This document shows, piece after piece, positions 23,801 to 36,207 of a stretch of DNA of 64,000 nt (position 1 is the first letter of the stretch; every line of letters starts with the position of its first letter). The translations under genes and the position numbers were made by a program. The DNA lies in the NCBI RefSeq assembly GCF_958299795.1, contig NC_133207.1, forward strand, positions 442,001 to 506,000, read 5' to 3'. The notes below the pieces were generated by a model. That model did not search any database, had not been told where the DNA came from, and saw nothing but the letters and a program-made list of their open reading frames with translations. The DNA is from Porites lutea. Taxonomy: Eukaryota; Cnidaria; Anthozoa; Scleractinia; Poritidae.

Positions 23801-26800
23801 CTAGCTCTGACTTCTAATGCAACATTACTAACCCTCTAAAATATCGCTTGTAGCTTTACTGGAAGTCGTCACTTGCCGTTTCTTAAGTTTCTTTTTGACT
23901 GGTTTACTAGTATGACTTTTCAATGAAGCCTCAGAGGTCATATTTGCCCTGCTAGCTTTTCTTGTCTTGTAGCTCAACTCCTTTTCCACACTGGTACTTG
24001 ATCCTGATTGTTCACATGTCGACATACTTGAGCAGACTCCTTGATCATCAGACAGATCCGATCCTGTTCTCTTCTCGGCATTTCGTTTCGCCTTTGGCGT
24101 CTCAAAATCATTATCTTCAACAAACAGTGCACTGTCTGCATCATATTCTTTTCTCTTGTCTTTATCTTGATTTACATTCACAGTCTTCTGTCTCTTAAGA
24201 GATGCTTTCTTGGCTAACCGCGACCGTAAAGAAGGCGGCAATTCTGAATCAGATTCTGAATTGGATCTCGGACGTTTTAAATTTGCCGTAATTGAGCTGG
24301 ACGACTTTAAACTGTCAACTTTGTCACTGACAACAGTAACTGTTCCCTGTTTAGTCATATCATTAACAGTTTTATTCTCCTCATTATTAGTTAATTCAAA
24401 TTCTCCACTCTTAGAAAAGTTGCCAGATGGATTTTGGACTGGAGTGCTGAGGCCACATTCGTGTTTTGTCTCTTTTAAATTAACAATGTCTTGACATGGT
24501 AGGCTGTCATTAATGTCTCGTTTTTCATCAAGCTGTTTAGCCCTTTCCTTGATTTCAACCTCGACAAAGTCACCAGAGCTACTGGTTCTTGTTTTACTGC
24601 TTCCTTCTGATGTGCGTACAGGCTGATGTTGCACGTTCTTTGAAGCAACAACTAATTCAGCTGCTAAATTCTCTTGACTCTCGACTTCACCACGACGATT
24701 TACCCACGTGATTTGGTCATGGTATTTTGCTCGTTCACTCTCTTTTCCCACATGACTTCTGTCTGTTTCACCTCTTTCTTTTATAGAGCTGCAATCATTG
24801 TCAGAAGTGACACTAAGAAACGGACTGACCTTTTTCTGTGCGTCTTGTTTCTTATTCCTAAATGGATAAGAATCATAAGTACAGACATCACATTACAGGG
24901 TGCAAAGAAAGTCTGTTTTACAGCTTGCCATTCGGGCTAGCTGTAGCTAGCATGTACTAGCCTTAACATCACTTTAACTAGCCCTAAAAGCTTTTTGATG
25001 AGCAGGTTTGAATACACAGTCCTCCGGTAATTTGAATTCTCAAAAAACTTCACTAGCCTATCAGGCAAGCTAAGAACAAAAGTCACTAGCCCGATAGCAA
25101 AATCCTCTAGCCCCAGGCTATCAGACAGTACTTCCTTTACATGCTGTCACAAAATTCGCATGGCTGTCGTGGGTACAAAAGGTGAGAACTAACTCAGTTT
25201 AAGTAAATTGCTTGTAAATAATTCAACATCCCTTAACAACATCTATCTTATGAAATGTACTCAAAATGTTAAATTACGACCTTTCGTTCATAAATTAATG
25301 ACTGAGGAAAGAAGTAGACAATAATCTACACTTCAACACCTTGTTTTGTTTCTCTTTTTTACACAACACAAAAGTTAACTCTTCTCTACAACCAAAAAAA
25401 CCATTATCCTCTAAACTGTGTGCCTGACTTCACTGGCATAAATTAATTAAACAACTCTCTAGCTACTAGTGTCATTTTGCATAGTGCGGCTGCCCTAACA
25501 CATACATTGTACTTACAAATTCTTAAGAGCAGCTCTCCCTTTCTGAGTTGAAGGTGTCATTTCAGCAGTTCCTTTTTCAAAATATTTACTAATGGAAGAT
25601 TTGGATTTGGATGGTCCTTTTTTTGCAATATCTTGAGCCAACTTGAATGTAAAAAGAAGCAAGCAAAATGATAGAACTAATTACATAAATTATTATAACA
25701 AACTTAACCAAAGAAAAGAATATAGTTGAAATTTAAGGATTCAAAGTGGCTTGGAGTTTATATAGAGGTGCAAAACTCTTCACTCTTATGGTCCCCTGGT
25801 CCTTGAAACTCTCTATTTCAGTCTTTAACTTTGTACTTGCCGATATAATAATATTATCAGGCGACAATTTAGAGGAAATATTCTGTTTCTCCTTTTCTTT
25901 GAAAGATTACATTACATAACAGTACATAAAACTGAGAGGGCTCTCTGATTGTATGCATACCCCTTGTACTGATGTGGTGGGATCCAAATCAATTTGGCTG
26001 ACAGTTACTTTAATCTTCTCTGGAAAGATATTTACACGCTGATAACCACCACCTAACAAGAGACATGTTAACACACAGATCAGTAATGTTAACATCATTT
26101 CCAAAGCAAGGTCTGTAACTTTGAAAGGATTGCAGGGATTGAAGAAACTTGGAATTTCAACTTAGATTAGAAGATGACGTATCTGAACTTTTGCCCATTG
26201 GGCAAGTAAACATGAAAAGTTACTTGCTCAACAAGAAAATCTTCCTGTCCTGGACCAACAGATCGGCCAGATGGGTGGGGAATTTTTCCGAGGCTAGCAT
26301 CAAATTTGGTGCATTCTCACCTGAATAATCAGCCTTCTGTGTATTTTTCCTTCCACCATCCAAAAGTGCTTTCTTTAAGAGAAGGAACAACAACAAATAT
26401 AACATACGTGCCTAAAGTTTGAAATCCACTAGTCTATAATTATTATAGACTAATGGATTGCTTTGTTTTGTTTTTGTTACGGAATCCTTTGCGTGTATTA
26501 AAATTATTTTAATACACGCAACAAAAACAAAACAAAGCAAATGACCAGTAGTTTGATTTCAGAGCTCACTTCTTTCTACACTCACTTTCTTACGTTTGAT
26601 GTTAATACATCAAACATTATAAGACAGAGAGTTTTATCTGATATCCAGTCACTAAGATGTTTTTTAGAGTAACCTCAGGGAACATGTTCCTGAACATTTT
26701 GGTAAAAGTTGATGTTTCATACAGCTCCTCAAATTATCAATGATTTTGAAGGAATTTTAGGCAAAGTTCCAAAAATTCTATGACAATATTATTATCCAAT

Positions 26801-29093
26801 CTCAAAATTCCTTTATGGTAATAATTTCTTTTGTTTTCTTTTAATTCATAAATTATTCATAGAGTTTGAGAAGTATGTGCATTGCAGGAAATATAATAGA
26901 GTGCTCCACTTACGACCACTTTCCATTAATGTCAATATTGGTCTCACCTGTTTTGAAAGACACAAAGCAATCTGTTTGGATTGCCTTCTTCTCACAAAAT
27001 AATATTGTATAAGAAGCTCAGGATCTATGGTGAAATGAGTAAAACATCATTGAAGGAGCAAAGATAATGTTAAATAACTTTAGAAGAAATGTTGTATCAG
27101 TCTACATTCTCTCATGGATCAGGAACCTTAATCCATGTTTTAAACATTTTAGAGCTCAGACTCTACTGATTACAGGACCAAGAACCCAGGAGTGGGTTAC
27201 TACCTTATTTATTGTCATACGATACAGTTGTAACTGCAACCACACACAAAGACATGACTTCCCCTTGCTTGATGAGTGAGTTTTAAGCTGGGCTCATAAA
27301 GACCTCAGCATATTTAAGAACTGACTGTATACCACCGCAGGTGCTGAAAAATAAAATGGTAACAGTAGATCGGGGAACAAGATCAGGAAGTTAGAACATT
27401 GGAATTGCAATCAGGAGATCACAGATACATGTCCTCCTCTAATCATTAGTTGCAGTTGTTTCTTGGAATTCTGATGATGGAAAGATTGTAAAATACATTG
27501 TAGTTGCACTTCTGTTAAAAGCGGTAACTTGAATAGACTTTCACAGACTGATTGGCTATCAAGAAACAAAGTGGCCCTACAACTCAACTTTAAAGATTTA
27601 AGACGTTGTCTTACCGGGCAGAATATCAGCATTATCACGGACCAAGCTTTTCCCTGATTTCTTTACTTTATTAGTTTCTGGTGGAGCTAAAACTCTTGCT
27701 AGAATAACATCCTCCAGTTTCAAAATTAGCCTCTATAGAAAAAGATTTAATAAAGTGTGAAATATTTCAACTTTCTCATGCCAAAGCTGTGGTCTAAGGA
27801 AAAATGAAGGAAGCTCAGCATTCTGAACCTGTCAAATCCAGAGGACCCAGCATATGATTTTCATGACGAAAATTAAGATTTCCTAGTCGCCCAAGAGCAA
27901 AAGCAAGGTGCAAGGGACACTGGGCACTCCTAGCTCCATCACAGCCCTGTATACTTCCTATTTACGAGTCATTTACATCATTTGTTATTAGGATCAACAA
28001 TCTGAAATGGACCTTGAATTACTAATAAGATGAAATACCTGTACTTACAGAAAAGTGTTCGTCAGTGAACCATCTGTAACTGTTGGCTTTATTAATCCTT
28101 GTAGGCTTGACACCAATTTCCACTATCATAATCCCTTTTCCATGTACCTTAAAATAAGCAGATCCCTCAAGTTTAACCTTTGTTATTAGTGGGTAACTTC
28201 CTGCATCTGCATCCCCAATTCAGCTGTTATACATATCTCGGTCGATATATCAGCTGAGGGTCGGTCGATATGTCAATCGAGATATCGGTCAAGTGTCGGT
28301 CAATATGTCAAGGGGTGCACAAATTGCACATGATCCAGAGTTCCCATGTTAGTGCAGGGATAGAGAAAGCCCAGCAGTGTACCCCCACCCCTCTGAAATA
28401 CATCCAAAGCCATAGCTAGGGGGGTTGAGAGGTGCTTTTAACTCCCCTGCCTTTATGATAGGAATCACTAAAATCCTGTCTCCTCAATGATGATATTTCA
28501 GCCTTCTTACATGCAAATGTTTTGCAATAACCATGGTTTGAAAGTGTTGCATCAAAGATCTTTCATCTGTCATTCTTGTATGAGGCAAAAATTTGGTCTT
28601 TATAAACAACATATTTGGTTCTTCACGCCATGTGGCAACGGCTTGCATATAAAGTATACAGCTATTCTGTACGGTTGACTTTCCATGCCTCTCCCCTCCC
28701 CATGTAACTGCTTATCTGAGAAATAATTTCTCTTTCAGTCACAGCATGGATGTCAACATGTCAATCTGGTAAGCACCCTGGGGGTAATCCAGCACCTATG
28801 TATTTTCCACTTTTTACAGCCAAGCCAAACGAGCTACCAATACAAGCACGGCTTCAAAAGTGCCCCTGCCTACTAACCTTGACCATTAAATGTAAGACAT
28901 TTGTTTGTAGATAATATACCACGTATTAAAAACATTCTCCCTCGGTGTATATAAAAGCGAAATGGAAAGATCAGCAAAAAAATATCAGGCATTGCTTGAC
29001 CAACATTTGAATAATCTTAACTTTTAGAATTTTCAATCATATGGCTACACTTACCTTTGCAAATATTGTACTGTTCTTCGCAATCAGGGCCAT
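20874..29093 (-). CDS. Unrecognised 654-residue nuclear-type protein, 12 exons
   Basis: I do not recognise this family. Twelve exons join in frame: 29055-29093, 28049-28147, 27615-27732, 26948-27024, 26321-26372, 25961-26052, 25517-25641, 23833-24857, 23276-23348, 21870-21954, 21495-21543, 20874-21004. The N-terminal 160 residues look globular (FAKVHGKGIMIVEIGVKP, RWFTDEHF, DVILARVLAPPE, LLIQYYFVRRR). Residues 174-182 read SSISKYFEK, resembling a PCNA-binding PIP box but without its leading glutamine. The 1,025-nt exon encodes a disordered Ser/Lys/Glu-rich middle ending in basic PVKKKLKKR, a likely nuclear signal. The last 90 residues look helical (TERLVWEFASEIREIF, FSEEQRDRIMEVL). The start is the first ATG after a short spacer shared with the Rab gene, which contains an E2F-like site. 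The last exon could instead splice on at the AAG/GTAC near 20902. A role in DNA replication or repair is only a guess. Confidence 0.85.
22324..22913. mobile_element. piggyBac-like non-autonomous element (MITE), 590 bp
   Basis: The two ends are perfect 24-bp inverted repeats including TTAA: left TTAAGGTGGCTGAACACAGT, right ACTGTGTTCAGCCACCTTAA. A border TTAA on each side is what piggyBac elements leave on insertion. The interior is AT-rich and has no transposase. It lies in the intron between exons 9 and 10 of the unknown gene. Confidence 0.8.
23083..23196. mobile_element. TAGCCTG fold-back element with 9-bp duplication, copy 1
   Basis: Ends TAGCCTGTTGCAGGC and GCCTGGAACAGGCTA are inverted copies; the element is 114 bp. 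It is flanked on both sides by GCGCTTAAG, a perfect 9-bp direct repeat. Same family as 45272-45439; it lies in an intron of the unknown gene. Confidence 0.8.
24896..25146 (+). repeat. Dispersed 250-bp repeat (GGGTGCAAAGAAAGTC), copy 1
   Basis: Starts AGGGTGCAAAGAAAGTCTG and contains several ACTAGCC motifs, ending in GCTATCAGACAGTACTTCC. A second copy in the same orientation lies at 31424-31671. It is in an intron of the unknown gene and has no coding capacity. Confidence 0.75.
26459..26541. repeat. AT-rich hairpin with long perfect arms
   Basis: GCTTTGTTTTGTTTTTGTT on the left pairs with AACAAAAACAAAACAAAGC on the right, and inside it GCGTGTATTAAAAT pairs with ATTTTAATACACGC. Beside it, 26429-26452 is another palindrome (AGTCTATAATTATTATAGACT). 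Intronic in the unknown gene; likely a small fold-back element. Confidence 0.65.
28230..28312. repeat. Degenerate TCGGTCGATATGTCA repeats
   Basis: Four irregular copies of a unit near TCGGTCGATATGTCA, some inverted (TCGAGATATCGGTC). Located in the first intron of the unknown gene. Confidence 0.55.
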
Positions 29094-29400
29094 TACAATC
29101 AAAATATAAAACAAAGTACCCGTCAACTCAACCCAACAACCGACATGAACTCAGGCGGGAAATGCTCAGTCAGAAAGATAGGACTGGGTAACAGCACCGG
29201 AAAAGGGAAAAGGACTGGGGATTAGTATGTTTAAAAATGGCGCCTATGAAGCGCCTATGTAGATTTTATTACGTCTAACCAAGAGGAAGTGTTTTTTTAT
29301 CATGAATATTTCATTTGAAGTTGCCTAGCATACCGCAAACTTACGAAAGGAGCTGTATTGCTATCAACGGTTGAGTGCCTTTAAAACTGGACGTGGGAAC
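29094..29400. promoter_or_regulatory. Divergent promoter, unknown gene / Rab15-like
   Basis: 307 bp separate the two start codons, which face away from each other. GGCGGGAAA at 29154-29162 fits the E2F consensus and lies about 60 bp from the ATG of the unknown gene. AAATGGCGCC near 29237 is followed by a second GCGCC. No TATA box is evident for either gene. Confidence 0.5.
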
Positions 29401-32400
29401 ATGGCGAAAAGTTACGATTACTTGTTTAAAATTCTGCTTATCGGGGATTCGGGTGTAGGAAAAACTTGCATTCTGTGCAGATTCGCGAACAACGAATTCA
29501 ACAGATCGCACATCTCAACGATAGGTAAGCCTATTCGCAGTTCTCCTTGCTTCAAAATCATTGTTTATATCAGCAGGTAGTTAAATACCTGCCACTCAAG
29601 ATGCTAAGAGAAAATGTTCCTGATTTGTGCTTTTACAGGAATTGATTTCAAAATGAAGACGATCGTAGTGGAAGGCAAACGAATAAGGATACAAATGTGG
29701 TAAGCTAAGCCTCTATGTCGATCGGTTTCCGGTGACTCGGCTTAATGATTTTTATAACTGGAGGGAATAAGTGGGATTTTGAATTGTTAATAATTTGTAC
29801 TGTACGACTATTATATTAATGTTAATCGTTATCGGGATTCGAAACCAAAGTGTACCAAACTATTACTTCATCAGGAACGCTTTGGCTCAAAACTACCGCG
29901 TCACCACAGGAAGCTTTGAACTCTATAGAGCTAAATTTTCGTGGCTCTTCTTACCCGCAGCGTTTCGTTTTTTTCTAGAGTTATCGAAATGACTGGCTGA
30001 TTCGAAAATCTTATCTAGTGTTAATTTTTTGTTTTTTTTCTTAACTGAAAAATCAATATAAGCTTAAATACACGGTAGCGTGACCTTGGATGATGAAAAA
30101 AAACCAGCGCGAGGATGCGGTAGTTTGACGTAGAGCTATGTATCAATATATTTCTCAACCTCCTACGATAAATTTGTGCAAACAGGAAAGAAAAAGAAAT
30201 TAACTACACCTATAAGAGTTCAACTGGTCATCTGACAACAAATTAAATTTTAAGCATCCAAGATAAGCTATTTTGCCCGGTCAGTTCTGTTACCAATACA
30301 TCAGCTATATTCGCTTTTCTTTGAATTCAAGGACGGGTGCCATATATCGGCATGAAAACATTAATTTTAGGCAGAAATAAACTCAGCTGCAACGGTCTAT
30401 TTCAGTTTCTTGCCCTTGTTTTTTCAGCTGTCCGTTTCTGGTGAATAAAATTTCATTCAGATCAGATTGTGCAGTTAACTGCTCTAAGACGGTCGAACTT
30501 AAAGTTGATATTTGTCTCACTGTTATCTGAATAGCCACTTGTTTTATGTGTTTTCTTTTTGCCATGATATAAAGAGCAGCTAAGGGTTTTATTCACGAAG
30601 AATATCATAGGTATTGGCATTAGAAGTTCAAGAAGTAGACGTAAATGTCTTGAATTGAATGTCCCCGGCTTTAAGTATCTACAGAAATATATCTTCATTG
30701 AATAATTAAATGGTGGGGTTGTAGATTTCCCATATAACTTGCATTCTAGTAGATTTTATTTATATTTCCTTTTCTTAACTTTTGTTCAACAATAACTTGG
30801 ATTTCATTGATAGAAATTACGCAAAGGGAGTGTGTAATTGAACATCTTTGACACAATATGGTTAACAAATGATATCATATTTTTTTCTTAGATAATCTAA
30901 TAGTTTATTGTTGTGACTACACTTTTCTTTATTCTTTTGGGTCGTCATAAAACACAGAATAAGTGTGGTTAACTATGTGTATAACCTGTTTTTACTTGTT
31001 GCTGTTTCATTCCCCAGTGCATTAAATAGTGACTTTGAAGAGTAACTTAATGATGGATACTTTGTCTCATTAGGGACACAGCTGGTCAAGAAAGATATGA
31101 AACAATAACAACACAGTACTACAGGCGAGCGCATGTGAGTAATAAACACCATATCATGGAGAAAACTATTCTTGAAACACTTAAAAGAAAGTTCATCAGA
31201 GGTTTCAGAACCTATCCACATCCAAGAGCTCTGTTGATGTTTCAGTAATAAACTGATCTATAATGTGGCATAAAAAAATCTTCACTCTTCTATTGACCCT
31301 CTATGTCATCTAGAAAAAAATAAATAGCTGAGAAGAATTATAAAAAAGTTTTTTTAATTTTACGACTGTATATTTTCATATTCAAATCTGTTTCATCTTG
31401 TTGCAAGTTTTTCCAAAAACAGGGTGCAAAGAAAGTCAGTTTTACAGTCTGCTGTTTGGGCAAGCTGTAGCTAACATGTACTAGCCCACAAGCCTTTTCA
31501 AGTAGCCCCAAAACCCTTTTTGATTAACAGGATTACAATCGTTCTGTAATTTGAATTTCCCCAAAAAATAGCACTTGACCGTCGGGCAAGTTAAGAACAA
31601 AAATAACTAGCCTGATAACAAAATCCACTAGCCCCGGGCTATCAGTCATGACTTTCCTTGCACTCTGAAAAATGTGACACTTCTCCTGTGAAAGACGCAT
31701 TTAGTTTTTGTTGTTTTTAAAAATAATAATAATTAAGATTCGTCTGTTAAATTATCAACTAAATTTTGATTTTTTTTTATTGAGATAAGAAGATGACATA
31801 CCCAAACAAAAATTCACCCCACAAGATAATGAGTATTTCTATTCTTTTTCCCCATTCAGGGAATAATTCTGGTCTATGACATCACAAGACAAGAAACTTT
31901 CAATAACATTCGAAAATGGCTTAGATATGTTGATGAGGTAAGCATTGTCTAGTCAAATAATCCTTAAATAGCTTTATTTGACAAGAAAGTAGGAACTTCC
32001 TATTTAACATGAAACAAGGAAGTGTCAGAGACAGTGCTTCCTGTTTTCTCTTCTTAACATGGAACAAGAACGTATGAAGCAAAGAAAAGTTATCCTATCT
32101 TTCATTAGACATCGAAAATCTGTACAGTTTAAATAATAATAATTTTTTATTGATCTTGCCACTGGTCAGCTTTCCAGTAAGTGGACCCCAATTAAAGAGT
32201 TTAGCTCTCTGATTCAGGCTAATTTATTCGTATTCAAACCAATCTTTACATGGTGCTGTTGTAAATCTCAAAGCAAAATATATCCTATGCCCTTTTCCCA
32301 CAGCACAAGTTTCTCTTGTTAATTATTTTCATTTTAATTTAAATTTAGCATGCTAACAACAATGTTCAAAGATTACTACTTGCAAACAAATGTGATGCAG

Positions 32401-33747
32401 AAGATGAGAGAAAAGTATGGAAAGATCAGGGAGCCAGGGTAAGTATTTTGTTGTGTTTTAAATATTTGTCCTAGGGAATTTTTTGTAGACTTTCTTCAAT
32501 ACTTGTGTCTGATTTGTCATCTCTTTATCGGCCTTAACCCTTTAAGCCCCAAGAGTGATCAGCATCAAATTTCTCCTTGCAATATTGATCAATGCTTTTG
32601 CAAAACAGAGTGGTCGTGAGAACTCAGTACGGACATGATCACACAAGACGGATTTGCTTGATATTTTATCAACTTCTTGCTACTACTTCTGCAGGAAATG
32701 AATAGGGGCAACACATGAGAATTCAAATTTTGATCTTAAGGTTTAAAGGGTTAAATCGCTGACTGGCTTACTAGTTGTAAGACTTGTTGTCTCATGAGAC
32801 TCGTAACCCTCAAAATAATAGCCTATCAAAAATTTGGAAGCCTGCTCATAAATAAAATGTTCTTTTTTTATTCAGTTTGCGGCAGAAAAAAATATTAAAT
32901 TCTACGAAACAAGTGCCCAGTCAAATATTAATATAGATGAGGTAAGGGTATTATAATTCCTTGATATTTAAGTGTTCTGAACAAAAATAATGTAGAAAAA
33001 AGCATATGCACTCTACAATAATTTGAATAACTTTGACTCTGATGAGGAGGTTCATACAATCAGTTGTTAGCAAAAAGCATCAACAGTCTTTATGTAGTGC
33101 TACTTTCTGGTAGAACACTATCTCAAATGGTCATCTTCAACCTACAAGTTTGTGACAATTCTTCCATTTAAAACTTAGAAATGCACTGGGACAAGACAAA
33201 AAAAGAGTTAATGTCATTTAAAATGGCAATTTCCCTTGTTTGTTGTCCTAGTTCTTTGTTTCCTTCCAGCATGCATGTAACTCAGTTTCTTTAAATCGTA
33301 CAGCCTGTTTGTACATTGTATGAGAACTGAATGGTAACTCTATATTTTCTTTTAGGCCTTCACAGAAATATGTCGGCAAATTTTACAAGAAATGGATGAG
33401 AATAATCAAGTTAGTATAATGTGCATTTTCAATGAAATATTCCACTGATTGATTTCCAATTTTTTAGCCTTCACTCTAATAAACCACTCAAACTACAAAG
33501 AAAAAACATTGAACCCACCATAATGGACTTAAAGCAGTTTTTCATTATGTGGGTGAAAATGTCTGTTATGACCTCCTTCAAATTCTACGTCATTTCAACA
33601 TATTTTCCCATGGTATCAGAATGACTGTGTTTATCATCTTTTTTTTAGAATGGAACCATGCTATCCCCCAATGGTCAATCGAGATCCAGTGCTATTCTCC
33701 TTGACACAAAGAATGAAGTTCTTCCGCGCAGTTCTTGTTGTTATTAA
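29401..33747 (+). CDS. Rab15-like small GTPase
   Basis: Membrane-traffic GTPase of the Rab8/10/13/15 group, 210 residues from eight in-frame exons: 29401-29524, 29639-29699, 31074-31134, 31860-31937, 32349-32438, 32876-32941, 33356-33409, 33649-33747. All nucleotide-binding motifs are intact: GDSGVGKT (15-22), Thr40 in STIG, WDTAGQE (62-68, catalytic-type Gln67), NKCD (121-124) and ETSA (149-152). The C-terminus SSCCY carries paired cysteines for geranylgeranylation. From memory, Rab15 shares CRF-NEF--SHISTIG, DFKMKTI and YYRRA, so Rab15 is the closest named relative; Rab8, 10 or 13 are alternatives. AATAAA at 34760-34765 implies a 1-kb 3' UTR. Introns contain two dispersed repeats. Divergent from the unknown gene upstream. 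Confidence 0.95.
31424..31671 (+). repeat. Dispersed 250-bp repeat, copy 2
   Basis: Same family and orientation as 24896-25146, sharing GGGTGCAAAGAAAGTC, CATGTACTAGCC and a GGGCTATCAGTCATGACTTCC-like end. Located in an intron of the Rab15-like gene. Confidence 0.75.
32534..32754. mobile_element. TTAA-bordered MITE, TTAACCCTTTAA family
   Basis: Left end TTAACCCTTTAAGCCCC and right end TTTAAAGGGTTAA are inverted copies, bordered by TTAA. 221 bp, non-coding. Intronic in the Rab15-like gene. A diverged copy is at 35065-35274. Confidence 0.65.
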
Positions 33748-36207
33748 GATAGAACTTACAAAATTATTTTATGCTATAATATCAGTAGTTTATTATCAAT
33801 AACAAAAACCTAATTATTATACTAACATTACCTACCTCACCTACACAATGCTTGTTCTCTGGTGATATACCCGCCTTTTATCTCCTTTTAATGGGGAATA
33901 GATTACTCTTTTGACAACCCTGCAGAACAGGCGTTATTTTTGCACATTTCTCAGGCAGGCAAAGGCAAGGGCAAAATGAGCCAGGGGTCCCAGACATGCG
34001 ACAGGTAGTTCGCTTGAATGTAAAAAAGACCTGAGTTCGTGCAAGCTACTTTTGACCAAAAATTATTGGCAAAGATAACACTTCTGACGTGGCTGCTTTC
34101 ACAATGTTAAAGAAGCCAGAATAATATTAAGTGTTTGTTCAAAACACGTCCACACCCACTCCTTACAATGAAGGTCATATGGCGTAACCTCCTGCCCCAC
34201 AGGGATTCCAAACCATTCCTGCTCTACATATCTGACCTTCCAGGATTGAGTATGGAAATTACATAGAACAACACATTTAAATAGGGTACCAGTAATGTAG
34301 TTATATGAAGATGATTTTATTTATTTTATAATGACATCAATCAATTTATTTCAACATGTAGCCATTCTGACACCAGAACTAAGCTGCAGTGAATGTGTAA
34401 TATAGTAAACAATGGATGGAACAGTGTACAAACCCTCTATTTTGATCAGTCTGAGTAGTATTTTGTGATTTTGCTGTATGCCTTTCTCAATTCATTAGAA
34501 ACAGCCTTGATCTCCAAACTCAATCTTATGTAAATAATTATTTTGTAGTTATTTAGTAGCCTACACTGTATATTCTTCTGTATGTTCTCTAAAAACTATT
34601 TTGTTGTTGCAGACATCCGTTCTTCTTCTTTTGGAGGAAATATAACAGATTGGACAAAACGTTGTTAATTGTAATATTAATAAATTAACATTAGTATAAA
34701 ATGTCTGTTGTGCAGCAAAGGGCCCATGGACCTTTCGGACTAACTTAAGATATCTTTGCAATAAAATTTTGAAGAGGAAACTGTCTTTCCCTGCCCGTTA
34801 TTGAAGCTGCAAAGTACATCACTTCCATACTATGAACTCTCCCAATCAGTTGTTTAGAGTGATTGCAGAGTTCACATACAAATCCTATTAAGTGTAGTAA
34901 AAGCTGTTACAAAATATCAAAGCTGTGTTCTAGCAGCATCCAGTGGTCCCTAGCACCTTACTTTAGCCCTTAGGTGACCAGGAATTAAACTTTTTTTTTT
35001 CTTCATAGAAGTCCTATGCTGGGCACTCTGTATGTTTCAGAGTAGTGGACTTGACCTTCATTATTTAACCCTTTAAGCCCCAGTATCCACATACAAATTC
35101 TCCAGACTGATCTTCATACATTTCTTTTAAGAATAGTTGAGAGAATTTGGGTTACGATCAAAGCCTTCTCCCTTTGGTAATCAATTTAGTAATGCTCATA
35201 ACCTTTACTCTTGATGATCTGCGGATGTTGTTACGAGAAAATTGATGTTGGTCACTCTTGGGACCTAAAGGGTGAAGCACGGCCTTGAATGTAGACTGGC
35301 ATTTACACCACAAACTGTTTTCAAATATTATTTTTTTCTGCAATATTTTGACAATAGCAAGTTTTGGGAGATTGCATGGCCAAAAATTTATTGAGGCAAT
35401 GCTTCAATATATCATTTGCATGGTAAATTACAGAAAAACAAATTTCCCTCCAGTTATAATCAGTCCAAAAGTTCCCCCCTAGGATAAAAGACATTTCAAA
35501 CAAATGGCACTAGTTACATCTCAAGATTTTGACTACAGAGCTATAAGTTATACTCCACTACATATCCTATTACATTGCCCTTGAGATTTTAAGGGTTGAA
35601 TCAGTCAAAGTAGAGTCACAAAATGGAATCAGTTACACTGCTTTGCAATCCCACATGAAAGGACTGCTGACATCTTGATAGTCAAAGTATTAAATTTTTG
35701 TAGGGAAGCGTTACAGTCAAGCCAGGTCAAGCGCACCCCCCAAGATCCCATTAATGAATTTATTATTTGAAAGTTGAATCCGTTTGTAGTTGTAGATTTC
35801 AGATTCATCTCTGCATTCTTGCATGCATAATGAACCATGAATTCACATGCAAGGCAGTTACGAAATTTCTACCAGCTCAGTTTCCCCGAACTTGATGGCA
35901 ATGTCTTCTGAAAAATATAATCAATTCAAAGATTTTCAGTCTTACCAAATACAGAGAAATTCTTGTAAAAGATTCACTGCTCATTACGCACGCAGGGATG
36001 CCAATTTGAACGACTAACGGATTCATTTGTCAAATAATCAATTCATTAATAGAATCTTGAGGGGTACACTTGACCTTCCTTGACTGTACCTGGCAAATCT
36101 ATGAGGAACAGTAGCACTCTGTCAACATTTGCAGCAGTGTTAAAACAATATTTTATTGTGAACTAAGCACCATTTACATGATCATCAATTTAAACATGAA
36201 TAGCACT
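33748..36207. other. Rab15-like 3' UTR and spacer to FAU
   Basis: The two genes converge here. The left kilobase is Rab15-like 3' UTR ending after AATAAA at 34760. The FAU polyA signal (AATAAA on the minus strand) is at 36152-36157, about 50 nt past its stop. Between them I see one MITE copy (35065-35274) and no further exon. Confidence 0.6.
35065..35274. repeat. TTAACCCTTTAA family MITE, diverged copy
   Basis: Left end TTTAACCCTTTAAGCCCC; right end CACTCTTGGGACCTAAAGGG, in which the terminal TTAA is lost. Same family as 32534-32754. Confidence 0.55.

Noticed and set aside
24210-24494. Plus-strand open frames within 23962-24940
   Set aside because: Antisense shadows of the large exon of the unknown nuclear-type gene.
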